Assembly (NCBI GenBank): GCA_019359175.1
Contig: JAHHHU010000017.1
Coordinates: 1 to 64,000, forward strand
Source: Phormidium tanganyikae FI6-MK23
GTDB lineage: Bacteria > Cyanobacteriota > Cyanobacteriia > Leptolyngbyales > Leptolyngbyaceae
DNA length: 64,000 nt
Direction of reading: 5' to 3'
Below the pieces are notes generated by a model, which was given only the letters and a program-made list of their open reading frames with translations, ran no database searches and was not told where the DNA came from. Both the position numbers and the translations under genes were made by a program. How positions within the stretch are numbered: the first letter of the stretch is position 1; the number at the start of each line of letters is the position of its first letter. Below, piece after piece: positions 43,834 through 53,052 of this stretch.

Positions 43834-45402
43834 TTACCAAGTCACACGATCGCTTAATTGCTCCATTAGCTTTTTACCGACACCCGGAACACGATCGAGA
43901 TCTTCGATCGTGTTAATTGGTCGTGCTCGAATAATTCGTTTCGCTAATCCAGAACCAATTCCGGGCAGTGCTTGTAACTCCGCTTCGGTCGCAGTATTCA
44001 GATTCACCTTACCATCGGCTCTGATAGTGGGTGGAGGGCATTGTTTTTGTTGAGCATCTACTTTGCGCTGGATTGCGGGGGGAACACCAAGGGCTGAGTT
44101 GGCGTACAGTCGATCGAACTCTCGCTGGAAATGCGCGGCAACTGTTGAACTATGAATGATCAACAAGGTTTCATCATTGCCTCGATTGGCGGCGTTTGTC
44201 CAGTTGTGTGAGCCTGTGATTACAGTTTGTCGATCGACAATTCCAAACTTATGATGCAATAAATCTCCGGGTGGAAGCTGCGGTACACCCACGGTTTTGA
44301 GCGGATTTTGCCACGGGCGATTGTTCGGTTCCCATTTACAGTTATCACTTAGCGCAATGCCCAACATATCTAAGCCTTCGCTGAATGTCCTGTAGATAAA
44401 TGTTGGTTCGATCAAAGCTCGAATTGCAATGTTTGAACGAGGTTCGATTGCATTCACCAAATCTTGATCCGAGAACACGAACAAAGCTAAATCGATCGAT
44501 TGCGTCGATTGTTGTAGTGTTTTCGCGATCAAACCATTCGAGGTCTGCTCCCAAGGAATTTTGTTGGAATTTGGGGAGAAGTGTAGATCAAGTTGCGTTT
44601 CACCGATTTTGAACTGTTGAACTGGGCGATCGGGTTTCTTCACTCCGAACTTGCGATCGCGCCACATCAGTTCAAATTCTTCAGTAAATGCCTGTGCTAA
44701 CTCAGGACTGTTAATTCTTAAAAGAGTGTTGACATTACCACGGCTGCTCGGACGGGCAAAATCGCCGAAAACATCGGACAAAGTAAAGTTCGCCGAAGTC
44801 ACGATCGTTGTTTTGCTATCCACAACTATAAATTTGTGGTGCATCAAATCGCTGCCTCGGCTCCCGTCTGCACGATCGTCAATTCGAGGAATCTTCGCAT
44901 TATCGAGAACAACCAAGGCATCACGATCGCGAATTTCTTCTTCGCTCAGTTGTCCATCGCGATTTTGATCGATTAGCGATCGAGCTTCCTGATATCTTGC
45001 TTTTTCGCGCTCAGGTAGTTTCTCAATTTCTGCTGTCGTATACGCACTGTAAGGACGGGAATACTCATTTTCCAGAATGACTCGAATTTTGACTCCAGCA
45101 GCAGCACGATCGCGCAGCGCTTTCGCCACATTCGGCAATCGAAACTCTTGAACTGCGATATCAATTCTTGAGGTTGCAGCGGCAATTGACTCAATCAAAA
45201 CTTGCTCTAAGTTATCGCCCGATCGTGTAATTTTCCGATACGGCTCGGTATATTCAGACGTAGGTTCCTGATTTGTAAAAACCTGAATATTCGGATCTTG
45301 TGGGAGCGGAGTCGGGCGCACACTTACCGAAGATGCCGCTTGGCACCCCGTAAACAGTGCCACACAGAGACTAAACTGGAGAAAGTGATTGAGTCTAACC
45401 AC
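43834..45402 (-). CDS. Phospholipase D-like lipoprotein with EF-hand loop and helix-hairpin-helix tail
   Basis: A 522-residue protein from a GTG at 45402. A lipoprotein signal (lipobox LFTGC, Cys20) implies membrane anchoring outside the cytoplasm. Two HKD active-site motifs follow: MHHKFIVVDSKTTIVTSANF (about 188-207) and HHKFGIVDRQTVITGSHNW (about 385). In the first PLD half sits DQNRDGQLSEEE (145-156), a canonical EF-hand calcium loop. The C-terminus (about 465-522; VNLNTATEAELQALPGIGSG) is a ComEA-like double helix-hairpin-helix DNA-binding unit. The substrate could be DNA or lipid. Confidence 0.87.
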   Translation of the reverse strand: MVRLNHFLQFSLCVALFTGCQAASSVSVRPTPLPQDPNIQVFTNQEPTSEYTEPYRKITRSGDNLEQVLIESIAAATSRIDIAVQEFRLPNVAKALRDRAAAGVKIRVILENEYSRPYSAYTTAEIEKLPEREKARYQEARSLIDQNRDGQLSEEEIRDRDALVVLDNAKIPRIDDRADGSRGSDLMHHKFIVVDSKTTIVTSANFTLSDVFGDFARPSSRGNVNTLLRINSPELAQAFTEEFELMWRDRKFGVKKPDRPVQQFKIGETQLDLHFSPNSNKIPWEQTSNGLIAKTLQQSTQSIDLALFVFSDQDLVNAIEPRSNIAIRALIEPTFIYRTFSEGLDMLGIALSDNCKWEPNNRPWQNPLKTVGVPQLPPGDLLHHKFGIVDRQTVITGSHNWTNAANRGNDETLLIIHSSTVAAHFQREFDRLYANSALGVPPAIQRKVDAQQKQCPPPTIRADGKVNLNTATEAELQALPGIGSGLAKRIIRARPINTIEDLDRVPGVGKKLMEQLSDRVTW

Positions 45403-45489
45403 AAGCTAGATTGCCCCACAAAAAGAACCTGCTACTTTCAAGCAGCGACTCTGAACAGCGTACCCATTTTTCTTTGACCAACCCCGCTC

Positions 45490-46659
45490 ATGCAAATCTA
45501 CCTCGATTACAGTGCGACTACTCCCACGCGACCTGAAGCGATCGCGCAAATGCAGCAAGTTTTGACGGAGCAATGGGGCAATCCGTCGAGCCTGCACGTC
45601 TGGGGAAATCGCGCCGCGACAATTTTAGAGCGATCGCGGTTTCAAGTCGCTCGATTCATCAACGCGCCCGAAGAATCGATCGTGTTCACTTCTGGCGGTA
45701 CTGAGTCGAATAATTTGGCGGTGATGGGTATCGCGCATCAGTACAGCACTCCGCAACACATGATTATTTCGAGTGTGGAACATTCTGCAATTTCCGAACC
45801 TGTTCGACTTCTAGAGCAGTGGGGTTGGGAAATTACGCGCCTTCCGGTGAATGTGTTGGGACAAGTGAATCCCGTTGATTTGCAGTCAGCATTGCGATCG
45901 AATACGGTGCTAGTGTCGATCATTTACGGTCAAAGCGAAGTCGGAACGGTGCAACCGATCGCGCAAATTGGTCAGATTGTGCGGAATCACGGCGCGATCT
46001 TCCATACTGATGCCGTTCAAGTTGCGGGAAGATTGCCGCTGGATGTGCAGCAGTTACCTGTTGATTTACTCTCGCTTTCAAGTCATAAGCTCTATGGTTC
46101 TCAAGGAGCGGGAGCGCTGTATGTTCGTCCGGGTGTGGAGTTAGCTCCATTGTTAAATGGGGGTGGGCAAGAAGGGAAACTACGATCGGGTACTCAAGCG
46201 TTACCTGCGATCGCGAGTTTCGGAATTGCAGCAGAGTTAAGCGCACAGGAACTATCAACCGAAACGCCGAGATTGATTCGATTACGAGATCGATTGTTCG
46301 ATCAGCTTTCTGATGTTCCCGAATTAGTGACAACGGGCGATCGAATTCATCGCTTGCCGCATCATGTGAGTTTCTGTTTGCCCGATGCCGATGGCGAAAT
46401 GCTGAACGGAAAAGTTTTAGTCCGACAAATGAATCTAGCTGGAATCGGCATTAGTGCGGGGGCTGCCTGTAGCAGTGGCACATTGAAGCCGAGCGCGATT
46501 TTGTTAACGATGGGATATAGCGATCGTGCAGCAAAATCGGGAATTCGACTGACGTTGGGACGACATACGACTGAGGAAGACATTGATTGGAGTGCGATCG
46601 TGCTGAAGCAAATTTTGGCGCGACTGCAACCGCAGAAACAACCTTGTGAATGTTTTTAA
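45490..46659 (+). CDS. Cysteine desulfurase (NifS/IscS family)
   Basis: PLP enzyme that takes sulfur from cysteine for Fe-S clusters and thiolation. The 389-residue protein starts MQIYLDYSATTPT and has TSGGTESNNLAV, SVEHSAISEP, SSHKLYGSQGAG with the PLP lysine (about residue 200) and the sulfur-accepting cysteine in GISAGAACSSGT (about 325). The active-site loop is the IscS/NifS group I type. No iscU or iscA is adjacent, as is common in cyanobacteria. Confidence 0.92.
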   Translation: MQIYLDYSATTPTRPEAIAQMQQVLTEQWGNPSSLHVWGNRAATILERSRFQVARFINAPEESIVFTSGGTESNNLAVMGIAHQYSTPQHMIISSVEHSAISEPVRLLEQWGWEITRLPVNVLGQVNPVDLQSALRSNTVLVSIIYGQSEVGTVQPIAQIGQIVRNHGAIFHTDAVQVAGRLPLDVQQLPVDLLSLSSHKLYGSQGAGALYVRPGVELAPLLNGGGQEGKLRSGTQALPAIASFGIAAELSAQELSTETPRLIRLRDRLFDQLSDVPELVTTGDRIHRLPHHVSFCLPDADGEMLNGKVLVRQMNLAGIGISAGAACSSGTLKPSAILLTMGYSDRAAKSGIRLTLGRHTTEEDIDWSAIVLKQILARLQPQKQPCECF

Positions 46660-46802
46660 GGTATCCAAAAACTAAGCCGAGTTCGATAAGATGAAAGGAT
46701 TGCCCTCACCATACAATGTGTATAGCTCTTTGTTCGTAGGCACTGCGTTAGTCGAGTCTTGAACTTATTCAAACTTAGTGTGAACAGTCGTACAATCTCT
46801 CC

Positions 46803-47573
46803 ATGTACGATGACACTTGCCGATTTCTTGCTGAACACTTCCCCGCTGACTTTGCCAGTCGGCTGTTGGGAAAAGCTGTCAGCCTGACCGAACTCAAACC
46901 CTCTGAACTCTCACTCGATCCCATTCGGGCGGATGCCCTGATTTTGCTTCAGTCCGACGAGTCAGTTTTGCATCTAGAGTTCCAGACTCGCCCTGACAAA
47001 GACATTCCGTTTCGGATGCTAGATTACCGAGTACGAGTCTACCGGAAATATCCAGCCAAAACTATGCGGCAAGTGGTGATCTACCTTCAGCCCACTGGAT
47101 CTGCTCTCGTTCAGCAAATCAGCTTTTATATGGAGCGGACTCGCCATGAATTTGATGTGATTCGCCTGTGGGAGCAGCCCAGCGCACTGTTTCTGCAATA
47201 TCCTGGACTCATTCCTTTTGCGGCGCTCGGTCAAAGTGCAAATTCAGAAGTGGCATTGCGTCAGGCTGCCCAGGCAATTAATCAAATTCAAGATCCAACG
47301 ATACAAGCTAACCTAACAGCGGCTTCAGCGATTTTGGCTGGGCTAAGATTAGAAGATGATGTGATTTATCAATTATTGCAGAGGGATATTATGCAGGAGT
47401 CATCCGTTTATCGTTCGATTTTTGCAGAAGGAGCAGCAGAAAAACAACGGGAAATTGCTCTTAATTTGCTAAGAGAAGGCTTTCCAGTTGAAGCCGTTGC
47501 GCGTGGAACAGGTTTATCGATCGGAGAAGTCCAACAGCTTCAACAACACCTCAATCAGTCTGCATCATCTTGA
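46803..47573 (+). CDS. Rpn-family PD-(D/E)XK nuclease-like protein
   Basis: A 256-residue protein. The N-terminal half carries a PD-(D/E)XK-type core: RADALILLQSDESVLHLEFQTRPDKDIPFRMLDYRVRVYRK, with the metal-binding Asp, Glu and Gln-containing strand of Rpn/transposase-associated nucleases. The C-terminal half is helical with NLLREGFPVEAVARGTGLSIGEVQQL, a helix-turn-helix-like end. Such genes multiply freely in cyanobacteria and are linked to recombination. The last 9 bases overlap convergent larB. Confidence 0.8.
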   Translation: MYDDTCRFLAEHFPADFASRLLGKAVSLTELKPSELSLDPIRADALILLQSDESVLHLEFQTRPDKDIPFRMLDYRVRVYRKYPAKTMRQVVIYLQPTGSALVQQISFYMERTRHEFDVIRLWEQPSALFLQYPGLIPFAALGQSANSEVALRQAAQAINQIQDPTIQANLTAASAILAGLRLEDDVIYQLLQRDIMQESSVYRSIFAEGAAEKQREIALNLLREGFPVEAVARGTGLSIGEVQQLQQHLNQSASS

Positions 47574-48338
47574 TTTGAGTTTTGCACCCGTTCTAAGAAT
47601 CTGACCTGCCAACATTGCTCCACCAAATCCATTGTCAATGTTGACGACTCCAATTCCCGTTGCACAGGAGTTCAGCATCGTTAACAATGCGGACAATCCA
47701 TTAAAACTTGCGCCATATCCGATGCTGGTCGGAACTGCAACGATTGCACAATCTGACAATCCCGCCACCACGCTCGGCAACGCCCCTTCCATTCCCGCCA
47801 CCACAATCAACACATCCGCCTGTGATAAAACGTGAACGTTGCTAAGTAAGCGATGAATGCCAGCGACTCCCACATCCCAGAGGCGCTGCACTCGGAAACC
47901 GCATAGTTCAGCCGTAATCGCAGCTTCTTCGGCAACGGGAAGGTCAGCAGTTCCAGCAGAAAGAATCCCGATCGTACCTTGATGAGTAGGAGATTGAACT
48001 GGATTCAATGCACAGATTCGAGCCGTCGGATAGTAGATTGCATCGGGAACCATCTCTTTTACCCAAGCATAAACCTCTGCTTCCATCCGGGTTGCCATCA
48101 CGACAGAAGCTTTACCACGCAGGGCTTCCATGATTTGGGCGATTTGTTCCGGGGTTTTTCCGGGACTCCAGATCACTTCGGGAAATCCGGTTCTCAGAGA
48201 TCGATGATGATCAATATTCGCAAAGTCACCCACAGGTTCAAACGCCAGATATTTCAGCTTATCGAGGGCATCAGCTGAACTCACTTTGCCTTGAGAAACT
48301 TCGTCGAGTAATGCTTTGAGCGCTTCGGGTTGACTCAT
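47565..48338 (-). CDS. larB: Nickel-pincer cofactor biosynthesis protein LarB
   Basis: A PurE-like carboxylase of 257 residues that acts on nicotinic acid adenine dinucleotide in the first step of the nickel-pincer nucleotide. Motifs are VIWSPGKTPEQIAQIMEAL, GILSAGTADLPVAEEAAITAELCG, VVAGMEGALPSVVAGL and VPTSIGYGASFNGLSALLTMLNSC. No larA, larC or larE lies in the window. It is 17 bp upstream of a peptide-binding lipoprotein operon on the same strand only by proximity, and overlaps the Rpn-type gene by 9 bp. Confidence 0.92.
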   Translation of the reverse strand: MSQPEALKALLDEVSQGKVSSADALDKLKYLAFEPVGDFANIDHHRSLRTGFPEVIWSPGKTPEQIAQIMEALRGKASVVMATRMEAEVYAWVKEMVPDAIYYPTARICALNPVQSPTHQGTIGILSAGTADLPVAEEAAITAELCGFRVQRLWDVGVAGIHRLLSNVHVLSQADVLIVVAGMEGALPSVVAGLSDCAIVAVPTSIGYGASFNGLSALLTMLNSCATGIGVVNIDNGFGGAMLAGQILRTGAKLKSR

Positions 48339-48354
48339 TGTTTAGGAAACACAG

Positions 48355-50151
48355 TTACTCTTTTATTCTAAGTTCTTGAATATTCCATAGTCCCCAACTG
48401 GGCAAACCAGAATATTTCAATCCTTCAACTCGATTTCTCACCGCCATGATTGCGGAATCGTTGACTAAGTGAATGACGGGAAGTTGTTCCTGTACGAGTT
48501 GTTGAAATTCACCGTAGATTTTTTTACGTTTTTCTCGATCGAGTTCTCGCGCTCCTTCAATAAATAAGCGATCGATTTCTTTTTCCCAATCATTTGCCAC
48601 ATAGCCTTGAATCTTCGACTGTCCTACTTGCTGACTCAAGTTAAACGAATGCGATCCGCCGCTGGTCATCCAGAGATTCGCGAGTCCCTGCGGTTCGATA
48701 CCACCTGTAAAGCCGATCATGTGAGCATCCCAATCTCTTGAGCCGTTTATTTTATCGATTAAAACATTGAAATTGATCGGATTGTAATCGACTTCAATCC
48801 CAATTCTCGCGAGATCTTGTCGAACTTGAGCGCCGATCGCTACTCGCGTTAGATTGTTCGTGTTCGTGAGCAGCGTGAATCGGACTCGATTACCTTCAGA
48901 GTCGAGAAGCTGTCCACGATCGTTGTATTTGAAGCCCGCTTTTTTCAACAAGTCCTTTGATTTTTGCGGATCGTAGTTGTAAATTTTTAAGCCTTCTTTT
49001 TGCGAGAACGGACTTTGTACGGAAATTGGAGAATTCTGAACGACTCCTAAACCTCGAAATAGATTGGTATTGATTCGATCTCTATCGATCGCATAGGCGA
49101 CCGCTTGACGAAACTCCAGTGTATTAAACCAGCGTGACTTAATTGGATCAACGAATGGCTTTCCGTTCTGATCTTTCGCCTTACTGAGATTGAAGGTAAA
49201 GTATAAAACTCCCGACCAAGGGCCACCATTTAAAACTTGAAAATTCCCTCGATCTTCTTCTCGTTTTAATAAAGAAAAATACTCAGGACGAAGCGGTCTA
49301 GTATCTCCCATCACATCCAGATCACCGGAGCGAAATCTCAATAATTGCGTATCCTGATTCTCAATAAACTGCCAAACAATACGATCGATGTAAGGAAGCT
49401 GTGTTCCAGTTTGATCTTTACGCCAATAGTACGGATTTCGCTTTAAAACTAATCTTTGTCCAGCACTGTAACTATCAATGACATAAGCGCCATTCGTGAT
49501 GATTTTCTTTGGATCAGTATCCGTTCCCCAAGTTGAGATAAATGCTGGATTTCCATCGGGTAACTTGCTTTTGACTGCTTCAGAAAGCGAATGCTTTGGC
49601 AAAATCATGATGCCATCTGGGGCAGCAGTCGCAGCAAGTAGTGGGGCAAAGGGTTCAGGTAGAATGAACTCGACTTGTCGATCGCTAATTTTCTGAACCT
49701 TTGGAAAAACCTTCTTCGTTCCTATCTGAACGCTTTCCTTTTGGTCGGTTGGAACTTGCGGATTAAAAACAACATCCTCGTATGTAAAGACAACATCATC
49801 CGCTGTTAAAGGTGTTCCATCCGACCATTTCAAGTTCGGTCTAAGTGTGAAAACGACGCGCTTATTATCAGACGAGAACTTCCACGATTCTGCTAATGCA
49901 GGCTCATAGTCTCCGGTCGTACCATTCTCTTTTGTTAGTCCCTCATAAATGAATGGAAATACACTCGGAAAAGTTTGATTGTTCGCGTAATTAAATGTTT
50001 TAGGATCAGTTGGACTTACTAATACTAACTGCGGAATCTGTGCAGCTTCGGTTTTGTACTCGCGCGGATTGCAACCTGATAGAAAGAGTGAAGCGATCGC
50101 CAAAATCACCACAAAGCCTCGACGCATACTTTGAAACTGTATCTCTCTCAT
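48355..50151 (-). CDS. Peptide-type ABC transporter substrate-binding lipoprotein (second copy)
   Basis: A 598-residue SBP_bac_5 protein. A lipoprotein signal (LFLSGC) is followed by the binding domain with LVLVSPTDPKTFNYANNQ, NLKWSDGTPLTADDVVFTYEDV, GAYVIDSYSAGQRLVLKRNPYYWRK and IDRDRINTNLFRGLGV. It carries oligopeptides or similar solutes to an ABC permease that is not in the window. It is a close relative of the next gene upstream (50407-52191), with an antitoxin-like gene between them, and probably arose by tandem duplication. Confidence 0.92.
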   Translation of the reverse strand: MREIQFQSMRRGFVVILAIASLFLSGCNPREYKTEAAQIPQLVLVSPTDPKTFNYANNQTFPSVFPFIYEGLTKENGTTGDYEPALAESWKFSSDNKRVVFTLRPNLKWSDGTPLTADDVVFTYEDVVFNPQVPTDQKESVQIGTKKVFPKVQKISDRQVEFILPEPFAPLLAATAAPDGIMILPKHSLSEAVKSKLPDGNPAFISTWGTDTDPKKIITNGAYVIDSYSAGQRLVLKRNPYYWRKDQTGTQLPYIDRIVWQFIENQDTQLLRFRSGDLDVMGDTRPLRPEYFSLLKREEDRGNFQVLNGGPWSGVLYFTFNLSKAKDQNGKPFVDPIKSRWFNTLEFRQAVAYAIDRDRINTNLFRGLGVVQNSPISVQSPFSQKEGLKIYNYDPQKSKDLLKKAGFKYNDRGQLLDSEGNRVRFTLLTNTNNLTRVAIGAQVRQDLARIGIEVDYNPINFNVLIDKINGSRDWDAHMIGFTGGIEPQGLANLWMTSGGSHSFNLSQQVGQSKIQGYVANDWEKEIDRLFIEGARELDREKRKKIYGEFQQLVQEQLPVIHLVNDSAIMAVRNRVEGLKYSGLPSWGLWNIQELRIKE

Positions 50152-50169
50152 TCTTCTATTTCACTCGCT

Positions 50170-50400
50170 TCAAGGCTTTTCATCGCGCATTCTTTTTTGC
50201 AGTTCTACCGGATCTTCGTTGAAGTTTGGTGAGTCTTTCAGGATGCCAGCGTATTCAGAAAGAAACCTCTCCGGCTGTTCTACAAAAGCTTGATTCGCTC
50301 CAGATTTCTGCTGCAAAGACTCAATAAATATGAGTACCTGGCTCGCTTGGTCTTCTGGCAACGTCTTCACCAATTCATAGATTTTGTCTGCTACTTTCAT
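50170..50400 (-). CDS. Antitoxin-like small protein (DUF2281-type)
   Basis: A 76-residue protein with MKVADKIYELVKTLPEDQASQVLIFIESLQQK at the start and an acidic tail, resembling DUF2281 and other VapB-type antitoxins. No toxin gene accompanies it. It lies 6 bp downstream of one peptide-binding lipoprotein gene and 18 bp upstream of its paralogue on the same strand, so it is likely co-transcribed with both. Confidence 0.65.
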   Translation of the reverse strand: MKVADKIYELVKTLPEDQASQVLIFIESLQQKSGANQAFVEQPERFLSEYAGILKDSPNFNEDPVELQKRMRDEKP

Positions 50401-50406
50401 TATTTG

Positions 50407-52191
50407 CTAATCCTCGACTCTCAGTTCGTAGAGGTTCCACAGTGCGCCACCACTTTCGGGATATTGCACCCCTTTTACCCGATTTCGAACAACTGCCATC
50501 ACCCGTGCGTTTACCAACGGAATCCAAGGCAAATATTCCTGAGAAATCTTCTGAATTTGACCGTAGATCTGTTTGCGCTTGGCTTCGTCTAATTCCTGTG
50601 CGCCTTCCACATAGAGCCGCCCGATCTCTGCTTCCCAATCTGCAACAACACGACCTTCAAGCGGCGGTTTTCCAGGAGTTGCAGACTGATTGAAACTATG
50701 CGATCGACTTTCCGGCAACCACACATTTGCCCCACTATTCGGCTCTTTACTGCCGCCCATTGCTAATAGATACGACTCCCATTCCTGAGTGTTATCCAAC
50801 TTATCAATCAATACCCCGAAGTTAATCGGATTGATATCGACTTGAATCCCCAATCGGCTCAAATCTTGCTTGATCTGTGCGACCATTGCTTCTCGTACCA
50901 CATTGCCCGCATTCGTGATCAGCGTAAAGCGAACCGCGTTTCCTTCTGCGTCGGTCAACTGTCCGCGAGAATTTAGCTTAAATCCTGCTTCTGTTAGTAA
51001 CTGTTTTGAACGAGTTTGATCAAAGTTATAAGCTTTTAGCCCTTCTTCGGGTTTGAGATAGTACGGGCTGGTTTCGAGAATTTGCGAATTGATCAACACG
51101 CCCAATCCGCGAAAAATGTTCGTGTTCATTCGTTCGCGATCGATAGCGTATGCGATCGCTTGTCGGAATTTTGGTTCGTTAAACCACTTCGACTTCACCG
51201 GATCAACGACCGGACGACCATTTCTCCGTCCCTTATTTTGGTTGAACGCCATAAAGGTTGTAATCGGTCGAGTGCCGCCGATATACGTTGTGAAATCGCC
51301 CCGTTTTTCCTGCTTTTTCAGAATTGGATAATCTTCCGGGCGAATCGGCTCAGACACATCCAAACCGCCCGATCTAAACTGCAAAAGAATCGTGTTCTGA
51401 TTTTCCACCACGCTCCAAATAATCCGCTCAATAAAAGGCTGCTGATTGTTTTGAGCATCTTTGCGCCAGTAGTTCGGATTGCGTTTAAAGATAATGCGCT
51501 GAGTTGCGGAATATTGGTCGATCGTATACGGCCCGTTTCCGATCACCTTTCTCGGATCGGTGTCGGTTCCCCAAGTCGAGAGAAAGATCGGGTTGCCATC
51601 AGAACCCGTTTTTCTCACTGTTTCTTCTAGAATATGTTTTGGCAAAATCGCCAATCCACCTGTCACCCGCACAAAGGGCGCAAATGGTTCGGGGGTTGTG
51701 AATTCAACTCGTCGATCGTCAATTTTTCGTACCGACGGCAGAGCGCGTTGCTTACCGATCCGCAAGACATCTTGAATATCGGTTGGGACTTTGGCATTCA
51801 AGAAAATATCCTGGAACGTAAAGACGACATCATCGGCGGTCAGCGGCGCACCATCCGACCATTTCAACCCTTCGCGCAGCGTAAACGTCACTTTCTTTTT
51901 GTCCGGCGCGATTTCCCACTTTTCAGCAAGCTCTGGCTCTAATTCTCCGGTCAATCCATTTTCAGTAATCAGCCCAACGTATACAAATCCCGTGACGTTC
52001 GGATCTTCGTTAATCAGCGCATAGTTAAATGACTTTGGATCGCTGAGAACCGTATCGATCATTTGCGGAACTCTTGCTGCCTGGGTTTTGTAGCCCTGCG
52101 GATTGCAAGCCGTAATGCCGATCGCAAAACAAAACGTCACCATTGCAAACGTCCAGAATCGCCAAAAACCTGTCGGAGCAGAAAATTTCAT
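50407..52191 (-). CDS. Peptide-type ABC transporter substrate-binding lipoprotein (first copy)
   Basis: A 594-residue SBP_bac_5 protein. The lipobox is ITAC (Cys29), then NPQGYKTQAARVPQ, GLKWSDGAPLTADDVVFTFQDI, GPYTIDQYSATQRIIFKRNPNYWRK and AIDRERMNTNIFRGLG. Nearly every landmark has a counterpart in the neighbouring copy, with similar length, so the two are paralogues. The product is expected at the periplasmic face of the cytoplasmic membrane. No permease or ATPase gene is adjacent, so it must use components encoded elsewhere. Confidence 0.92.
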   Translation of the reverse strand: MKFSAPTGFWRFWTFAMVTFCFAIGITACNPQGYKTQAARVPQMIDTVLSDPKSFNYALINEDPNVTGFVYVGLITENGLTGELEPELAEKWEIAPDKKKVTFTLREGLKWSDGAPLTADDVVFTFQDIFLNAKVPTDIQDVLRIGKQRALPSVRKIDDRRVEFTTPEPFAPFVRVTGGLAILPKHILEETVRKTGSDGNPIFLSTWGTDTDPRKVIGNGPYTIDQYSATQRIIFKRNPNYWRKDAQNNQQPFIERIIWSVVENQNTILLQFRSGGLDVSEPIRPEDYPILKKQEKRGDFTTYIGGTRPITTFMAFNQNKGRRNGRPVVDPVKSKWFNEPKFRQAIAYAIDRERMNTNIFRGLGVLINSQILETSPYYLKPEEGLKAYNFDQTRSKQLLTEAGFKLNSRGQLTDAEGNAVRFTLITNAGNVVREAMVAQIKQDLSRLGIQVDINPINFGVLIDKLDNTQEWESYLLAMGGSKEPNSGANVWLPESRSHSFNQSATPGKPPLEGRVVADWEAEIGRLYVEGAQELDEAKRKQIYGQIQKISQEYLPWIPLVNARVMAVVRNRVKGVQYPESGGALWNLYELRVED

Positions 52192-52333
52192 ACGTCGATC
52201 GCGCTGCTTTCAGAAAGTGATTCTATCCTTTCTACACCTTTTGCGGGATTTCTGGGCGATTTATCTAAGATTGTGTTGCTATTTTGGCTGCTACGATCCA
52301 GGAAGTAGGTTTAAGAGATCTAGAGAGATAGCC

Positions 52334-52573
52334 ATGAGTTTGGTCATTTCAGACGACCTTGTACGAGCAAGCGGCTTGTCAGAACGAGAATTGTTTCTGG
52401 AAATTGTGCTAATGCTGTTTCGTCAAGACAAAATTAGTTTAGGAAAAGCAAGTGAACTGATGGGGATGCACCGGATGCAGTTTCAAAAACTTTTGGACGA
52501 TCGTGGAATCTGCGTTCACTACGATGTTGCTGAATTTCAACAAGATCTCAATAACTTGCAGGAAATCTCTTAG
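52334..52573 (+). CDS. UPF0175-family antitoxin
   Basis: A 79-residue helix-turn-helix protein: MSLVISDDLVRASGLSEREL, LEIVLMLFRQDKISLGKASELMGMHRMQFQKLLDDRGI, typical of UPF0175. ATG 52334 begins the conserved part; a longer frame to 52103 is not conserved. It lies 2 bp before a DUF3368 PIN-domain gene, the usual toxin partner of UPF0175. The promoter region of the divergent lipoprotein gene lies upstream. Confidence 0.85.
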   Translation: MSLVISDDLVRASGLSERELFLEIVLMLFRQDKISLGKASELMGMHRMQFQKLLDDRGICVHYDVAEFQQDLNNLQEIS

Positions 52574-52575
52574 CA

Positions 52576-53052
52576 GTGACGCTCGTAAGTAATACCTCAC
52601 CCATTTCAAATTTGGCGAAGGTCAAGCAACTAGAGCTAATGTATCAACTATATGGCGTGATTCTGATTCCGAATGCGGTTTATGACGAATTGTTAGACGA
52701 AAGGGCGGGTGAAACTGTGATTACAGCAGTTCAATCAGCAGATTGGCTGGAGATTCACTCAGTACAGAATCAAAAATTGGTGAATCAGTTAAGCGATCGT
52801 GTCAACGTGGGAGAAGCTGAGGCAATTGCTCTCGCTGTCGAAGTAAAAGCTGCTCGATTGCTAATTGATGAGCGTCTTGGTAGACAAGCGGCAACAGATT
52901 TAGGATTAAAAAACACAGGTGTACTAGGAATTTTGCTGTCAGCAAAACGCCGCAATTTAATCGCAGAAGTCAAACCTATCATGGATGATTTAACAACACG
53001 TCAGTTCGACAGAAGTGGCTTGCTCCGTTTGGGGATCCAGGAAGCCCCCTAA
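52576..53052 (+). CDS. DUF3368 PIN-domain toxin, 3' end replaced by a repeat element
   Basis: A 158-residue PIN-domain protein from a GTG at 52576: TLVSNTSPISNLAKV, IPNAVYDELLDERA, NVGEAEAIALAVEVKAARLLIDERLGRQAA and GVLGILLSAKRR. The core up to PIMDDLTT (codon 140) is normal. The last 18 residues are read from MITE-like copy 5, with the stop inside the CCCCCTAAATC core. The original C-terminus survives downstream at 53168-53239. The PIN active site is upstream of the insertion, so toxin activity may be retained; stability may differ. Confidence 0.85.
   Translation: MTLVSNTSPISNLAKVKQLELMYQLYGVILIPNAVYDELLDERAGETVITAVQSADWLEIHSVQNQKLVNQLSDRVNVGEAEAIALAVEVKAARLLIDERLGRQAATDLGLKNTGVLGILLSAKRRNLIAEVKPIMDDLTTRQFDRSGLLRLGIQEAP

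Noticed and set aside
51082-51630. A 182-codon frame antisense to the first peptide-binding lipoprotein
   Set aside because: It runs opposite a clear SBP_bac_5 gene, has an odd composition (many His, Arg, Cys, Phe) and no ribosome site.
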